This document shows, in pieces, positions 19,385 through 27,688 of a stretch of DNA of 64,000 bases. Origin of the DNA: JAQIBY01 sp046546095 (GTDB lineage: Bacteria; Bacteroidota; Bacteroidia; Bacteroidales; ML635J-15); contig JBKGYK010000001.1 of NCBI GenBank assembly GCA_046546095.1, positions 41,738-105,737 of the forward strand, written 5' to 3'. The stretch's first letter is position 1, and every line of letters starts with the position of its first letter. The translations under genes and the position numbers were made by a program. The notes beneath the pieces were generated by a model. That model had not been told where the DNA came from and did no database searches. It worked only from the letters and a program-made list of their open reading frames with translations.

Positions 19385-20830
19385 ATGAAACCGCTGGTAA
19401 TCTTTTTCATCGCTGCACTGACAACATTTTCTGCCAGTGCCCAAAGCCTGGAGGCATATTTCCATCATGCCGGATTCGATTCGCCTGAAGGACCCTATAT
19501 TGAAACTTATCTCAGTACAATCGGTCGTACAGCTACCTTTGTAAAAACCGACAAAGGCTATCAGGCCAATATTGAAATCACCATGCTGTTTAAACAGAAT
19601 GACAGCATTCGATCATTCAAAAAACACATCATCAACAGTCCGGTGATTGAAGATTCTCTTAAAAAACGCCCAAACTTTGTTGATGTTCAACGCATACCAC
19701 TTGAACCAGGCAGGTATGATCTGGAAGTCATCATCAGGGATGCCAATAAAACAACAAGTTCTTACCTGATAGAAGATGAGTTCAATCTCAACTTCCCTGA
19801 TGGAAAGCTGGCTTTTTCAGGTTTTCAGCCTGTGGAATCTTTCACAAAAAGTGATGAGGCATCAGTTTTAACAAAAAGCGGGTTAAAAATGGTTCCTTAT
19901 GTATCGAATTTCTATCCCGGCAATATTGATAAACTGAATTTTTACATTGAATTGTATAATGCTGATAAAGCCATTGGAGAACCTTACCTTTTGAAATATT
20001 ACATTAGTGAATACGAAAACAAAGAAACTGTAGAAAGCATTGGACGCCATAAACGCATGGAAGCCAAAGCAATCACTCCGGTTACAGGACAACTTGACAT
20101 CAGTGATCTTAGATCCGGCAATTACGAAGTGATGGTTGAAGCCATAAGCAAAGAAAATGAAATCCTTGCTCAGACTGCTTACTTTATTCAACGCAGCAAA
20201 CCCGTTGATCTGGCAGAACTTGAGGATATGGACAATTTTGAAATGAACAAAATGTTTGCCGGCAAAATGGACAACAAAGACTCCCTGATTTATTACATCA
20301 GTAGCTTGCGCCCCATCGCCAATGAAAGAGAAAAGCGTTTTATTGACAGGGAAATGCAGGGCACTGATCTAAACTTTATGAAGCGATTTTTCTACACTTT
20401 CTGGTATGACAAAAATCCTCAGGATCCCGGCGGAGAATGGAAGGTATACCGAAAACAGATTGGCATCACAGAAAAGCTCTTCGCTACTCGCAACAAACAC
20501 GGATTTGAAACCGACAGAGGCAGAGTATATCTGGAGTACGGGCCGCCCAATGATGCCTATTCCAATGATCACGAACCCAGTGCATATCCATATGAGATAT
20601 GGTCGTATTACAGAGCCGGAGATCAGCGCAACAAGAAATTTGTATTTTACAATCCCAATCTTGCCGGAAAAGATTATGAATTATTGCATTCCAATGTACG
20701 CGGGGAATTGCAAACCCCAAACTGGGAACGTTATTTGAGTAAACGAAATAATGACCTCTACAATCAGGACATCATGCAAAGTGATGATCAGTGGGGCAGC
20801 CGCGCCAGGGAATATTATGACAGTCATTGA
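19385..20830 (+). CDS. GWxTD domain-containing exported protein
   Basis: 481 residues with a clear signal peptide (MKPLVIFFIAALTTFSASAQ). The middle is beta-rich; the C-terminal part (about 290-470) has the features of the GWxTD domain: FFYTFWYDKNPQDPGGEWK, then RGRVYLEYGPPNDAYS and YPYEIWSYY. This domain is frequent in Bacteroidota and Acidobacteriota exported proteins and its function is not known. It starts 43 nt after the phosphatase gene and is followed 5 nt later by a cytosolic Ser/Thr kinase, so the two are likely made together. Confidence 0.88.
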   Translation: MKPLVIFFIAALTTFSASAQSLEAYFHHAGFDSPEGPYIETYLSTIGRTATFVKTDKGYQANIEITMLFKQNDSIRSFKKHIINSPVIEDSLKKRPNFVDVQRIPLEPGRYDLEVIIRDANKTTSSYLIEDEFNLNFPDGKLAFSGFQPVESFTKSDEASVLTKSGLKMVPYVSNFYPGNIDKLNFYIELYNADKAIGEPYLLKYYISEYENKETVESIGRHKRMEAKAITPVTGQLDISDLRSGNYEVMVEAISKENEILAQTAYFIQRSKPVDLAELEDMDNFEMNKMFAGKMDNKDSLIYYISSLRPIANEREKRFIDREMQGTDLNFMKRFFYTFWYDKNPQDPGGEWKVYRKQIGITEKLFATRNKHGFETDRGRVYLEYGPPNDAYSNDHEPSAYPYEIWSYYRAGDQRNKKFVFYNPNLAGKDYELLHSNVRGELQTPNWERYLSKRNNDLYNQDIMQSDDQWGSRAREYYDSH

Positions 20831-20835
20831 TTTCT

Positions 20836-21807
20836 ATGAAACCGGAAATACTCAAAGGAATTAACAGCGAATATCTTTTCTTCCCGGACAAAGAAGAAAC
20901 CATTCTGTCGGCCGGGAAATTCTCCACCACATATCTGGGTGCAGACAGCAGTGCAAAAAGGGTCATTATCAAACAGTTGAACCCAAGATTGGCAGAAGAT
21001 GATCAGGCCCGCTACCGTTTTCTTGTCGAAGCCGGTATCAGGATTAAGCATCCGGCCATTGTCAGAGCGATTGATTTGATAAAAACCAGGGATACATATT
21101 TCATTATCCAGGAATATATCCACGGCACAGACCTCAAAACCCTGATAAAGCGGGGTGATTTCAAACACAATTCCCTTCTGGCCTGCCGCCTGTTAATTCC
21201 ACTGTTGGATGCCATTGCCGCTATTCACCGGAAAAACATCATTCACCGTGATATAAAGCCATCAAATATTCTGGTAGCATATAAACCCGGCACCGGCGAT
21301 ATCGACTGGCATCATCCCGATGTTAAGCTGATTGATTTTGGTTTATCAAAAACAAACGACGGCATACCACTTTTTCCCGGAAGCAAAAAACGACACCCCT
21401 TCCCCATTCTGTATGCAGCTCCGGAAGTCGTTCTGAACCGGGAAGACCTCACAGATGAACGCTCTGATTTATACAGCCTTGCCCTGGTAATGATGGAAAT
21501 GTTCACCAGCCAGCCTGTTTTTTATGCTGACAACCCGGCAGCCATTATCACAAGACAGATATCTGACATGCCACGACGACCTGCCAAAATGTACCCCAGG
21601 TTTTATGAGATTTTCCGGAAGGCAGCAGCAAAACAGAAGTTTCACATCTCCCCTTCCAAATTACCGCCTGAGAGGATAACGGAAATCCTCAAAGATGGGT
21701 TGAATGAGCGCTACGATTCTGCCGAAGCAATGCATCAAGACCTGATGCAATTTATGCGCAAGCCGGGCGAAATGCCCAAAGGTTTTTTTCAACGTATTTT
21801 TAAGTGA
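20836..21807 (+). CDS. Cytosolic Hanks-type serine/threonine protein kinase
   Basis: The ATG at 20836 is preferred over an upstream in-frame TTG that overlaps the GWxTD stop. The 323-residue protein has all core kinase motifs: beta-3 Lys in VIIKQLN, alpha-C Glu in FLVEAGIRIKHP, HRDIKPSNIL (near residue 137), DFG in LIDFGLSK, APE in YAAPEV, and ERSDLYSLALVMMEM. The Gly-rich loop is weak (SAGKFSTTYLG). No membrane segment or sensor domain follows, unlike PknB-type kinases, so it should be soluble. Its target is unknown; the exported GWxTD neighbour is not an obvious substrate. Confidence 0.92.
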   Translation: MKPEILKGINSEYLFFPDKEETILSAGKFSTTYLGADSSAKRVIIKQLNPRLAEDDQARYRFLVEAGIRIKHPAIVRAIDLIKTRDTYFIIQEYIHGTDLKTLIKRGDFKHNSLLACRLLIPLLDAIAAIHRKNIIHRDIKPSNILVAYKPGTGDIDWHHPDVKLIDFGLSKTNDGIPLFPGSKKRHPFPILYAAPEVVLNREDLTDERSDLYSLALVMMEMFTSQPVFYADNPAAIITRQISDMPRRPAKMYPRFYEIFRKAAAKQKFHISPSKLPPERITEILKDGLNERYDSAEAMHQDLMQFMRKPGEMPKGFFQRIFK

Positions 21808-22007
21808 TAAGAAATTCGCTCTCTTGATGTAAATAGCACCGGATTGAAGTTCACCGCCTCAGCCAGGTTTGCGTTGTAGCAAGCCCAGGATACCACCCTG
21901 CAGGTCGTACCGCACAATACACACCTGAACCATGAACATGAAAAATTCATGAATAATGCCTGCCATATCAATATGCATTGGATATATGGCTCCGATGTAA
22001 AAACCTG

Positions 22008-22037
22008 CTGGGATATAGAAAAAAAACTTTATATTTG
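22008..22037 (+). promoter_or_regulatory. Promoter of the cytochrome bd operon
   Basis: TATATTTG at 22030-22037 is a full -7 match. CTG at 22008-22010, one base off the -33 TTG, lies exactly 19 nt upstream. The first gene of the operon starts at 22058, giving a leader of roughly 15 nt. Confidence 0.6.
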
Positions 22038-22057
22038 ATTTCAAGATAAGATCAGTT

Positions 22058-22297
22058 ATGTCGGTTTTTAAAAGGATTTTTCAGTTTTATTATCAGGGAT
22101 TCCGCAACATGCCCCGCTGGGGTAAACAATTATGGGCCATCATTTTATTTAAAGGTATTGTAATTTTCATCCTCATACGTTTTATCTTTTTCCCAAATTA
22201 TCTAAACAAAAACTTTGATTCGGATCAGGAACGTGGTGAGCATGTATTGGAACAACTAACGAATAAAAAAACAAACAATGACACTACTAAGCATTGA
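22058..22297 (+). CDS. DUF4492 small membrane protein of the bd oxidase operon
   Basis: 79 residues: a basic aromatic N-terminus (FKRIFQFYYQGFRNMPRWGK), one transmembrane helix (about 26-44, LWAIILFKGIVIFILIRFIFF) and a charged tail. This matches DUF4492, a family found directly upstream of cydA in Bacteroidota. Its role is not established; assembly or stability of the bd complex is an inference from position. It overlaps cydA by 20 nt. Confidence 0.87.
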   Translation: MSVFKRIFQFYYQGFRNMPRWGKQLWAIILFKGIVIFILIRFIFFPNYLNKNFDSDQERGEHVLEQLTNKKTNNDTTKH

Positions 22298-23852
22298 CTG
22301 GGCGCTGGTAAACTGGTCACGGGCACAGTTTGCACTCACTGCCATGTATCACTGGATTTTTGTGCCGATTACCCTCGGTATCCTGTTCATCATTGCCTTT
22401 ATGGAAACCCGGTATGTTCAAACGGGCGATCCCGAATGGAAACGCATCACAAAATTCTGGATGAAGCTCTTTGGAATCAACTTTGCTCTTGGGGTAGCCA
22501 CCGGACTGATTCTTGAATTTGAGTTTGGTACAAACTGGTCAAATTATTCTTGGTTTGTCGGAGATATTTTTGGTGCACCACTTGCCATTGAGGGCATCAT
22601 GGCATTCTTTATAGAATCCACTTTCATTGCAGTGATGTTTTTTGGATGGAATAAAGTGAGCAAAAAGTTTCACCTGACAGCCACCTGGCTAACCGCTTTG
22701 GGAGCCAATCTTTCAGCCCTTTGGATACTTGTAGCCAACGGCTGGATGCAATTCCCTGTCGGGATGGAGTTTAATCCGGACACGGCCCGCAACGAAATGG
22801 TGAATTTCTGGGAAGTATTCCTCAGCCCGGTAGCAATCAACAAATTCACGCATACCATCACCAGCGGCTATGTGCTGGGATCCATTTTTGTCATTGGGGT
22901 TTCCAGCTGGTTTCTGCTCAAAAAACGCGAACAATTGCTGGCAAAACGAAGCATCATCATTGCCTCTGTATTTGGTTTTATTTCCCTGCTGGCAGTAATT
23001 TACACGGGCCATGGCTCTGCCCAGGAAGTGGCAGACAAGCAGCCCATGAAACTGGCAGCCATGGAAGGTTTGTACCAGGGTAGCGAAGGTGCCGATCTGA
23101 TTGGCATCGGTATACTCAATCACAAAAAAGAAATCAACGATGGACAGGAAGCCCTCAATTTTCAGATTGCCTTTCCCAAAATGCTGTCATGGCTCAGCTT
23201 TGGCGATACCGATGCATATGTACCTGGCATTGAGGATCTGCTCAATGGAAGTGAAAAATACGGCATAATGCCGGCAGAAGAGCGCATGGCACGCGGTGAT
23301 ACTGCTGTCAATGCATTGAAAAAGTACAAAGAAGCCCGGAAATCAGGCGATACGGAAACGGCCAAAAACTCACTGGCGCTGTTTGAAAAACATTACGACC
23401 ACTTTGGATATGGCTATATTCAAACCAAAGAAGAACTGGTGCCTCATGTTCCACTGGTTTTTTACTGTTTTCACTATATGGTAGCCACAGGCTTCCTGTA
23501 CATTCTGCTTTTCCTTGTTTTCCTCTGGCTTGCCATCACCAACAAAATAGAAAAAATCAAATGGGGCAAACCATTGTTTATCTTTGGTATCATATCAATT
23601 CCAATGGTTTTCATTACCAGCGAAGCCGGCTGGGTCGTTGTTGAAGTGGGCAGACAACCCTGGATTGTCCAGGATCTTATGCCTGTTTCTGCCGCTGTCA
23701 CCAACATATCATCCAATTCAGTGCAACTAACATTCTGGATATTTGCTGTGATTTTTACCGGATTGCTGATTGCCGAGCTGAACATCATGACCCGCGCCAT
23801 CAAAAAAGGCCCGGCTAAAAAAGAAGTTGAACAAAAAACCAGGGAGGAATAA
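22278..23852 (+). CDS. cydA: Cytochrome bd ubiquinol oxidase subunit I
   Basis: 524 residues with about nine membrane helices. The heme ligand His is visible in TAMYHWIFVPITLG near the N-terminus, followed by GVATGLILEFEFGTNW, and the conserved GRQPWIVQDLMP motif occurs late. Periplasmic loop sequences carry the quinol-oxidising Q loop. With CydB it forms the high-affinity, non-pumping oxidase that reduces O2 to water, fitting microaerobic life or oxygen protection in an anaerobe. Its 3' end contains a Shine-Dalgarno for cydB. Confidence 0.97.
   Translation: MTLLSIDWALVNWSRAQFALTAMYHWIFVPITLGILFIIAFMETRYVQTGDPEWKRITKFWMKLFGINFALGVATGLILEFEFGTNWSNYSWFVGDIFGAPLAIEGIMAFFIESTFIAVMFFGWNKVSKKFHLTATWLTALGANLSALWILVANGWMQFPVGMEFNPDTARNEMVNFWEVFLSPVAINKFTHTITSGYVLGSIFVIGVSSWFLLKKREQLLAKRSIIIASVFGFISLLAVIYTGHGSAQEVADKQPMKLAAMEGLYQGSEGADLIGIGILNHKKEINDGQEALNFQIAFPKMLSWLSFGDTDAYVPGIEDLLNGSEKYGIMPAEERMARGDTAVNALKKYKEARKSGDTETAKNSLALFEKHYDHFGYGYIQTKEELVPHVPLVFYCFHYMVATGFLYILLFLVFLWLAITNKIEKIKWGKPLFIFGIISIPMVFITSEAGWVVVEVGRQPWIVQDLMPVSAAVTNISSNSVQLTFWIFAVIFTGLLIAELNIMTRAIKKGPAKKEVEQKTREE
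23843..23847 (+). promoter_or_regulatory. Strong Shine-Dalgarno site for cydB
   Basis: GGAGG lies inside the last cydA codons (…Arg-Glu-Glu-stop), 8 nt before the cydB ATG. Perfect SD sites are uncommon in Bacteroidota. It may balance the CydA:CydB ratio, or it may be a chance result of the Arg-Glu-Glu codons. Confidence 0.5.
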
Positions 23853-23855
23853 CGT

Positions 23856-25007
23856 ATGATAACCACAGCCATTTCACATCTTGCATTGCAACAATACTGG
23901 TGGGTGCTGATAGCCCTGCTGGCCGGATTGCTTGTCTTCCTGCTCTTTGTTCAGGGCGGACAGTCGCTGATTTTCAGCATGACCCGTGATGACAATGAAC
24001 GCACCATGATGCTCAATGCCATGGGCAGAAAATGGGAAACAACATTCACAACCCTGGTAACATTTGGTGGTGCATTTTTTGCATCTTTCCCTCTGTTTTA
24101 CGCCACAAGTTTTGGCGGCGCATACTGGATGTGGCTTGCTATTTTACTTTCGTTCACAATTCAGGCTTTCAGCTATGAATACCGAACCAAGTCAGGAAAT
24201 ATTTACGGGAAAAAATTCTTCAATTCCCTGCTGTGGATCAATGGCATGTTCGGTCCTTTCCTGCTGGGCATTGCCGTGGGAACTTTTTTCACCGGCAATG
24301 ATTTCCTGATGGTTGACAGCGATATTCGCGAAAGCTTCTGGCAAAATGACTGGCGGGGTTTGGAATCCCTGGCCGACTGGCGCAACCTCGCACTTGGCTT
24401 TACCCTGGTTTTCCTTTCCCGAATTTCGGGTATTTTGTACTTCATCCATGTCATTGATGATGAGAGCCTGATCAAAAAAGCAAAAAAACATCTGGGATAC
24501 AACACTCCTTTCTTTCTCCTGTTTTTCCTGACATTTGTTACCGCATTGTTGCTTAAAGACGGTTTTGCAGTAAACCCGGAAACAGGAGACGTAAGCAGGG
24601 AAGCGTACAAATATCTGCACAACTATCTGGAAATGCCGGTGGCGCTCATTTTGTTTATTCTGGGTGTAGCTGCCGTACTGTTTGGTGTTTTCAGAACCCT
24701 TCTGAAGAAGGATGCCGGCGACAAGGCGTTCTGGATTACAGGACCGGGAATTGTGCTGGTGGTGATGTCATTTTTCTTCGTGGCCGGATTCAACAATACA
24801 GCATTTTACCCCTCCACTTATGATCTGAACTCATCCCTGACCATACAGAATGCTTCCTCCAGCCTCTTTACCCTGAAAGTAATGAGCATAGTTTCTTTAC
24901 TGATTCCTTTTGTGGTAGCATACATTGCCCTGGCATGGCGCTCCATCAACAAGAACAAAATCAATAAGGAAGAACTTGAGGACAAAGACAATTCACATGT
25001 TTACTAA
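23856..25007 (+). CDS. cydB: Cytochrome bd ubiquinol oxidase subunit II
   Basis: 383 residues with eight or more hydrophobic helices and the CydB features QYWWVLIALLAGLLVFLLFV near the N-terminus, a WE..F..L motif (GRKWETTFTTLVTFGGAFFA) and a C-terminal segment with FFVAGFNNTAFYPS. It starts 3 nt after the cydA stop. It pairs with CydA as the second subunit of the oxidase. Confidence 0.96.
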   Translation: MITTAISHLALQQYWWVLIALLAGLLVFLLFVQGGQSLIFSMTRDDNERTMMLNAMGRKWETTFTTLVTFGGAFFASFPLFYATSFGGAYWMWLAILLSFTIQAFSYEYRTKSGNIYGKKFFNSLLWINGMFGPFLLGIAVGTFFTGNDFLMVDSDIRESFWQNDWRGLESLADWRNLALGFTLVFLSRISGILYFIHVIDDESLIKKAKKHLGYNTPFFLLFFLTFVTALLLKDGFAVNPETGDVSREAYKYLHNYLEMPVALILFILGVAAVLFGVFRTLLKKDAGDKAFWITGPGIVLVVMSFFFVAGFNNTAFYPSTYDLNSSLTIQNASSSLFTLKVMSIVSLLIPFVVAYIALAWRSINKNKINKEELEDKDNSHVY

Positions 25008-25024
25008 TCAAAATCCGAACAGAC

Positions 25025-25168
25025 ATGAAATACACATATGAAATATTACAACTGATCGCCTGGCCCGTCCTGATTTATGTCAGCTACTTCATTTCCATGA
25101 GAATGATTGACAGATTTGAAAAAAAAATCAAAACAGATAAACCGACCAGATCAGAAAATCAGAAATGA
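25025..25168 (+). CDS. 47-residue single-helix protein of the bd operon (CydX-like position)
   Basis: ATG at 25025, stop at 25166-25168, 17 nt after cydB. Reading gives 47 residues: a short N-terminus (MKYTYEILQ), one hydrophobic helix (about 8-25, LQLIAWPVLIYVSYFISM) and a basic tail (DRFEKKIKTDK). Its stop overlaps the ATG of the next gene (ATGATG), which supports real translation. In size, topology and place it resembles the small third subunits of bd oxidases (CydX, CydS), but I see no sequence match to E. coli CydX, so this is an inference from position. Confidence 0.7.
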   Translation: MKYTYEILQLIAWPVLIYVSYFISMRMIDRFEKKIKTDKPTRSENQK

Positions 25169-25548
25169 TGAAAAGCAAACAAGGATTATTTCTTCTCCTG
25201 GCGGCTATTGTGATGGTTTCCGCGGGATGTAACCGCAAACTTCCATGCGAAAAGATATCTTCGGATAACAGCTTTTACCGTGCCAGCGGTGTGGCTTTCA
25301 GTCAAAGACGCGATATGGCCCAGGAGAAAGCGCTCAATGTAGCCAAGCGCAATCTGGTAAAGGAAATAGCCACGGACATGCATAAAAAAACCGGCGTTAA
25401 TGAAAAGTTGCTGATGGATACACTCAAGAAAGGCATTACAATACAGGAAATGGAAGTTGTCTGTAAACATACTGACCGCCACAAGGGCTCATTTCGCTGC
25501 AGCCTGGCCATAGAAATGCCTGTAAAACGATTTGAAGATATTGGTTAG
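25165..25548 (+). CDS. LPP20-like lipoprotein
   Basis: 127 residues. The lipobox VSAGC (Cys22) marks a lipoprotein. The mature part has the LPP20/FlgO-like pattern: a short beta strand FYRASGVAFS, then a long helix with regularly spaced alanines (MAQEKALNVAKRNLVKEIAT), then strands. Such proteins are envelope lipoproteins of unclear role. Two Cys remain in the mature chain (CEKI, VCKH), and a third in FRCSL. It overlaps the preceding microprotein by 4 nt, so it is the last gene of the cyd transcript. Start at 25165 or the next codon. Confidence 0.75.
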   Translation: MMKSKQGLFLLLAAIVMVSAGCNRKLPCEKISSDNSFYRASGVAFSQRRDMAQEKALNVAKRNLVKEIATDMHKKTGVNEKLLMDTLKKGITIQEMEVVCKHTDRHKGSFRCSLAIEMPVKRFEDIG

Positions 25549-25966
25549 CTGAAGTGTAAAAACAAGATATTGCAGGGCGGGAAAATACATCGGGAAATAA
25601 CATCAGTCAGCTGCTCATACCTGACCTTATCAGGCAGAAAAAAACCTCTCATAAGAAAGTGCAATCTATTCATGCAATATGTCCCTTGATTAAAATCCTG
25701 GCCAGCTATGAATTTTTACATATTTCAGTTTTCCTAAACAAAGGAAATCACTATTAAAGATTTCGCAAATATCTGAAAATCAATTAACGCATTCAACTAC
25801 AATTGTTTATTATAGGGATACTCTTCTTACTGTTCGGCAACCGTTTGCCGTAAGAAACACAGGGCATTTCGAAGCCCCAAACCATCAAAATGCCAGTGGT
25901 TTTTTCAATCTTATATAGCTCAAACCTGCCTGCCAGCCAGGTTTGCTACTTTCTTTATTATGTTTT
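25549..25966. other. Non-coding spacer between the cyd operon and a convergent deacetylase gene
   Basis: About 420 bases, AT-rich, with no convincing open frame. A small hairpin (CGGCAA, 4-nt loop, TTGCCG; 25835-25850) is present. No clear U-tract terminator for the cyd operon is seen. Confidence 0.5.
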
Positions 25967-26782
25967 TTATTGGGTGTTGCCAGATGAGCTATCATTGATA
26001 TAATTAACTATTTCAATTACAGGTGCTGTCCAAATGGTATCTCTGTTTTCCTTTAAATATTCAAGTAATTTTCGATGTTCATTTTTATCAAGCACTGATG
26101 AATGCCCCTCGTCTATACCATGAAAAACAAACACAATTAACATTTCTTTCTTCCTGGCTTTATTGATAAACCCAACGAGTTCATCATAAGAGTAACCATC
26201 AACAGGAATAGCTCTGATATTAAATAAATCTATATTGTTTAAAGAATTCATGCCAGGAGTAACTCCACGGGCAGCAATAAAATCTGAATGTAAATCAGAC
26301 ATATATAAAGAGTCTCCGGCAAATTTATTGCCACATGGATAGGCATAAGTTCTTTCTGTCTCACCATCAACAAGTTGAAACAATGTATTGGCTAGTCTGA
26401 TTTCATCCAGAATTCGGTTAATCGAATAATTATCCATATCATAATCTGATTTCACCCATTCATTTCCTTTTGTTTTACTGTTACACGGATGAAATAACGA
26501 GTGATTACCCAGTTCATGCCCATTATTTGCCAGACTCCGCCATTCTTCAATTCTATTATGAAAAGAAACGGCATTTCCATAGACATAAAATGTTGCATTC
26601 AATCCTAATGAGTCAAGTAAGGGTGCAACAATATCAAGATGACAACCCAAAGCATCATCATAAGTAAGAGCAACTGCACATTTTCTATCGTTCCATTTTA
26701 CTGTATCTTTTTTTTGTCCATTGGCTTGGATTAAAAATATAAAGAACATAATAACGAAAACCAGGATTTTTTTTATTTGCAT
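25967..26782 (-). CDS. Secreted polysaccharide deacetylase (NodB homology domain, CE4)
   Basis: 271 residues with a signal peptide (MQIKKILVFVIMFFIFLIQANGQ). CE4 motifs are present: motif 1 TYDDA (catalytic-base Asp and metal Asp), motif 2 NHSLFHP with both metal His, RTYAYPCGNK as motif 3, and a late VFHGIDEG motif. It would remove N- or O-acetyl groups from a glycan such as peptidoglycan, chitin or xylan. It is isolated on both sides by long non-coding stretches and looks more AT-rich than its neighbours, which hints at separate acquisition. Confidence 0.88.
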   Translation of the reverse strand: MQIKKILVFVIMFFIFLIQANGQKKDTVKWNDRKCAVALTYDDALGCHLDIVAPLLDSLGLNATFYVYGNAVSFHNRIEEWRSLANNGHELGNHSLFHPCNSKTKGNEWVKSDYDMDNYSINRILDEIRLANTLFQLVDGETERTYAYPCGNKFAGDSLYMSDLHSDFIAARGVTPGMNSLNNIDLFNIRAIPVDGYSYDELVGFINKARKKEMLIVFVFHGIDEGHSSVLDKNEHRKLLEYLKENRDTIWTAPVIEIVNYINDSSSGNTQ

Positions 26783-27129
26783 ATTCTTTTTATTTAGCTA
26801 ATCATTAGTGAATGTGTTATTATATTCAATTGTCCGGTAAAACCTCCAGCTCTCAGGCCTGCTTGCAATTGCGTGCATATAGCGTTTGGCATTTCGATGC
26901 ACTTTCCTATCAGGTTGCCGTTTCATTTATAACGTTTTATGTTGTTTAAAATCCATCAATTTCATCCTTTGTTTCTCATTACTTCTTGAACTAAATCCGC
27001 CAGCCAGCGGATAGCCTGTTCACCCAAAGATAGTCATATTCTTTGGTTCTACATCAAATTCACATGCCTAAGGCAGACAGGAGTGGGTAATGATTGAATT
27101 ATTAATTTTGAGTGAAAATAACGAATTAG
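26783..27129. other. Non-coding spacer upstream of the deacetylase
   Basis: About 350 bases, AT-rich, without a supported gene. The promoter of the deacetylase must lie at its left end, but no clean TAnnTTTG box was found. Confidence 0.4.
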
Positions 27130-27285
27130 AATATCAGGGCTAAAGCCCATTCCATCTTTCATGTGCTTATCACCCTGACCTGAAGGCCAGGGTTAATTAC
27201 TCGAAGGCATATTCATCAAAAAAAACCCGTCCTTTAGGGCGGGGTTTTTAAGGCGAAAAACACAATGGGCTTTAGCCCTGATATT
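27130..27285. repeat. Cluster of nested inverted repeats (REP/BIME-like)
   Basis: The outer arms 27130-27151 and 27264-27285 are perfect 22-nt reverse complements; each has the self-complementary core GGGCTAAAGCCC. Between them lie two more hairpins: CCCTG...CAGGG at 27173-27192 with a TGAA loop, and a strong GC hairpin at 27222-27249 (ACCCGTCC, TTTA loop, GGGCGGGG, flanked by A and T runs). Such nested palindromes are typical of REP/BIME elements mobilised by IS200-like (RAYT) transposases. The central hairpin would also act as a bidirectional terminator. Confidence 0.7.
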
Positions 27286-27688
27286 ATATTTGATAAAATA
27301 TTCCACGGAAATTGCAGTAGAACCTAATTTTTTTATGATGATTGCATATCTGATGATTAAAAAACCAATTCATATCTGCGAAAAAGAACAACACCAACGA
27401 TCCTGGAGCAGGCAGAAATTGCGGTCATGAATTTGAAACCCTCATCGACAAGTTATCAAGCCAGATAAGAATGAGCAGACAAAACAAAAGGAGGTTGCCC
27501 ACAGAGCGAAAAATTATCACAAAACCCGAAGCAGCAATGTCTATACCGGAATTCAGTGCTTGCAATCAGTTGCAAATAATATTTCCTGGCTGGTGAGCCA
27601 GGGTTTATCCTTTTAATAGCAGGTATTTTCATGACAACAATCCAACACTCCTTCTGAAAATATTCAAAACTGGCAATACTGAGCATGT
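27286..27688. other. Non-coding spacer with one hairpin
   Basis: About 400 bases with no convincing gene. A perfect 7-bp hairpin (CCTGGCT, loop GGTG, AGCCAGG) sits at 27585-27602, about 90 nt past the stop of the leftward hydrolase gene. It lacks a clean U tract, so a terminator role is only possible. Confidence 0.4.

Noticed and set aside
21789..22044. Two overlapping short minus-strand frames before the cyd operon
   Set aside because: About 60 codons each in different frames, no start context, no recognised domain; one runs into the kinase gene end. A decayed gene is possible but not supported.
27585..27602. Rho-independent terminator for the hydrolase gene
   Set aside because: The stem is perfect but no U run follows on the minus strand, so it is only noted as a hairpin.
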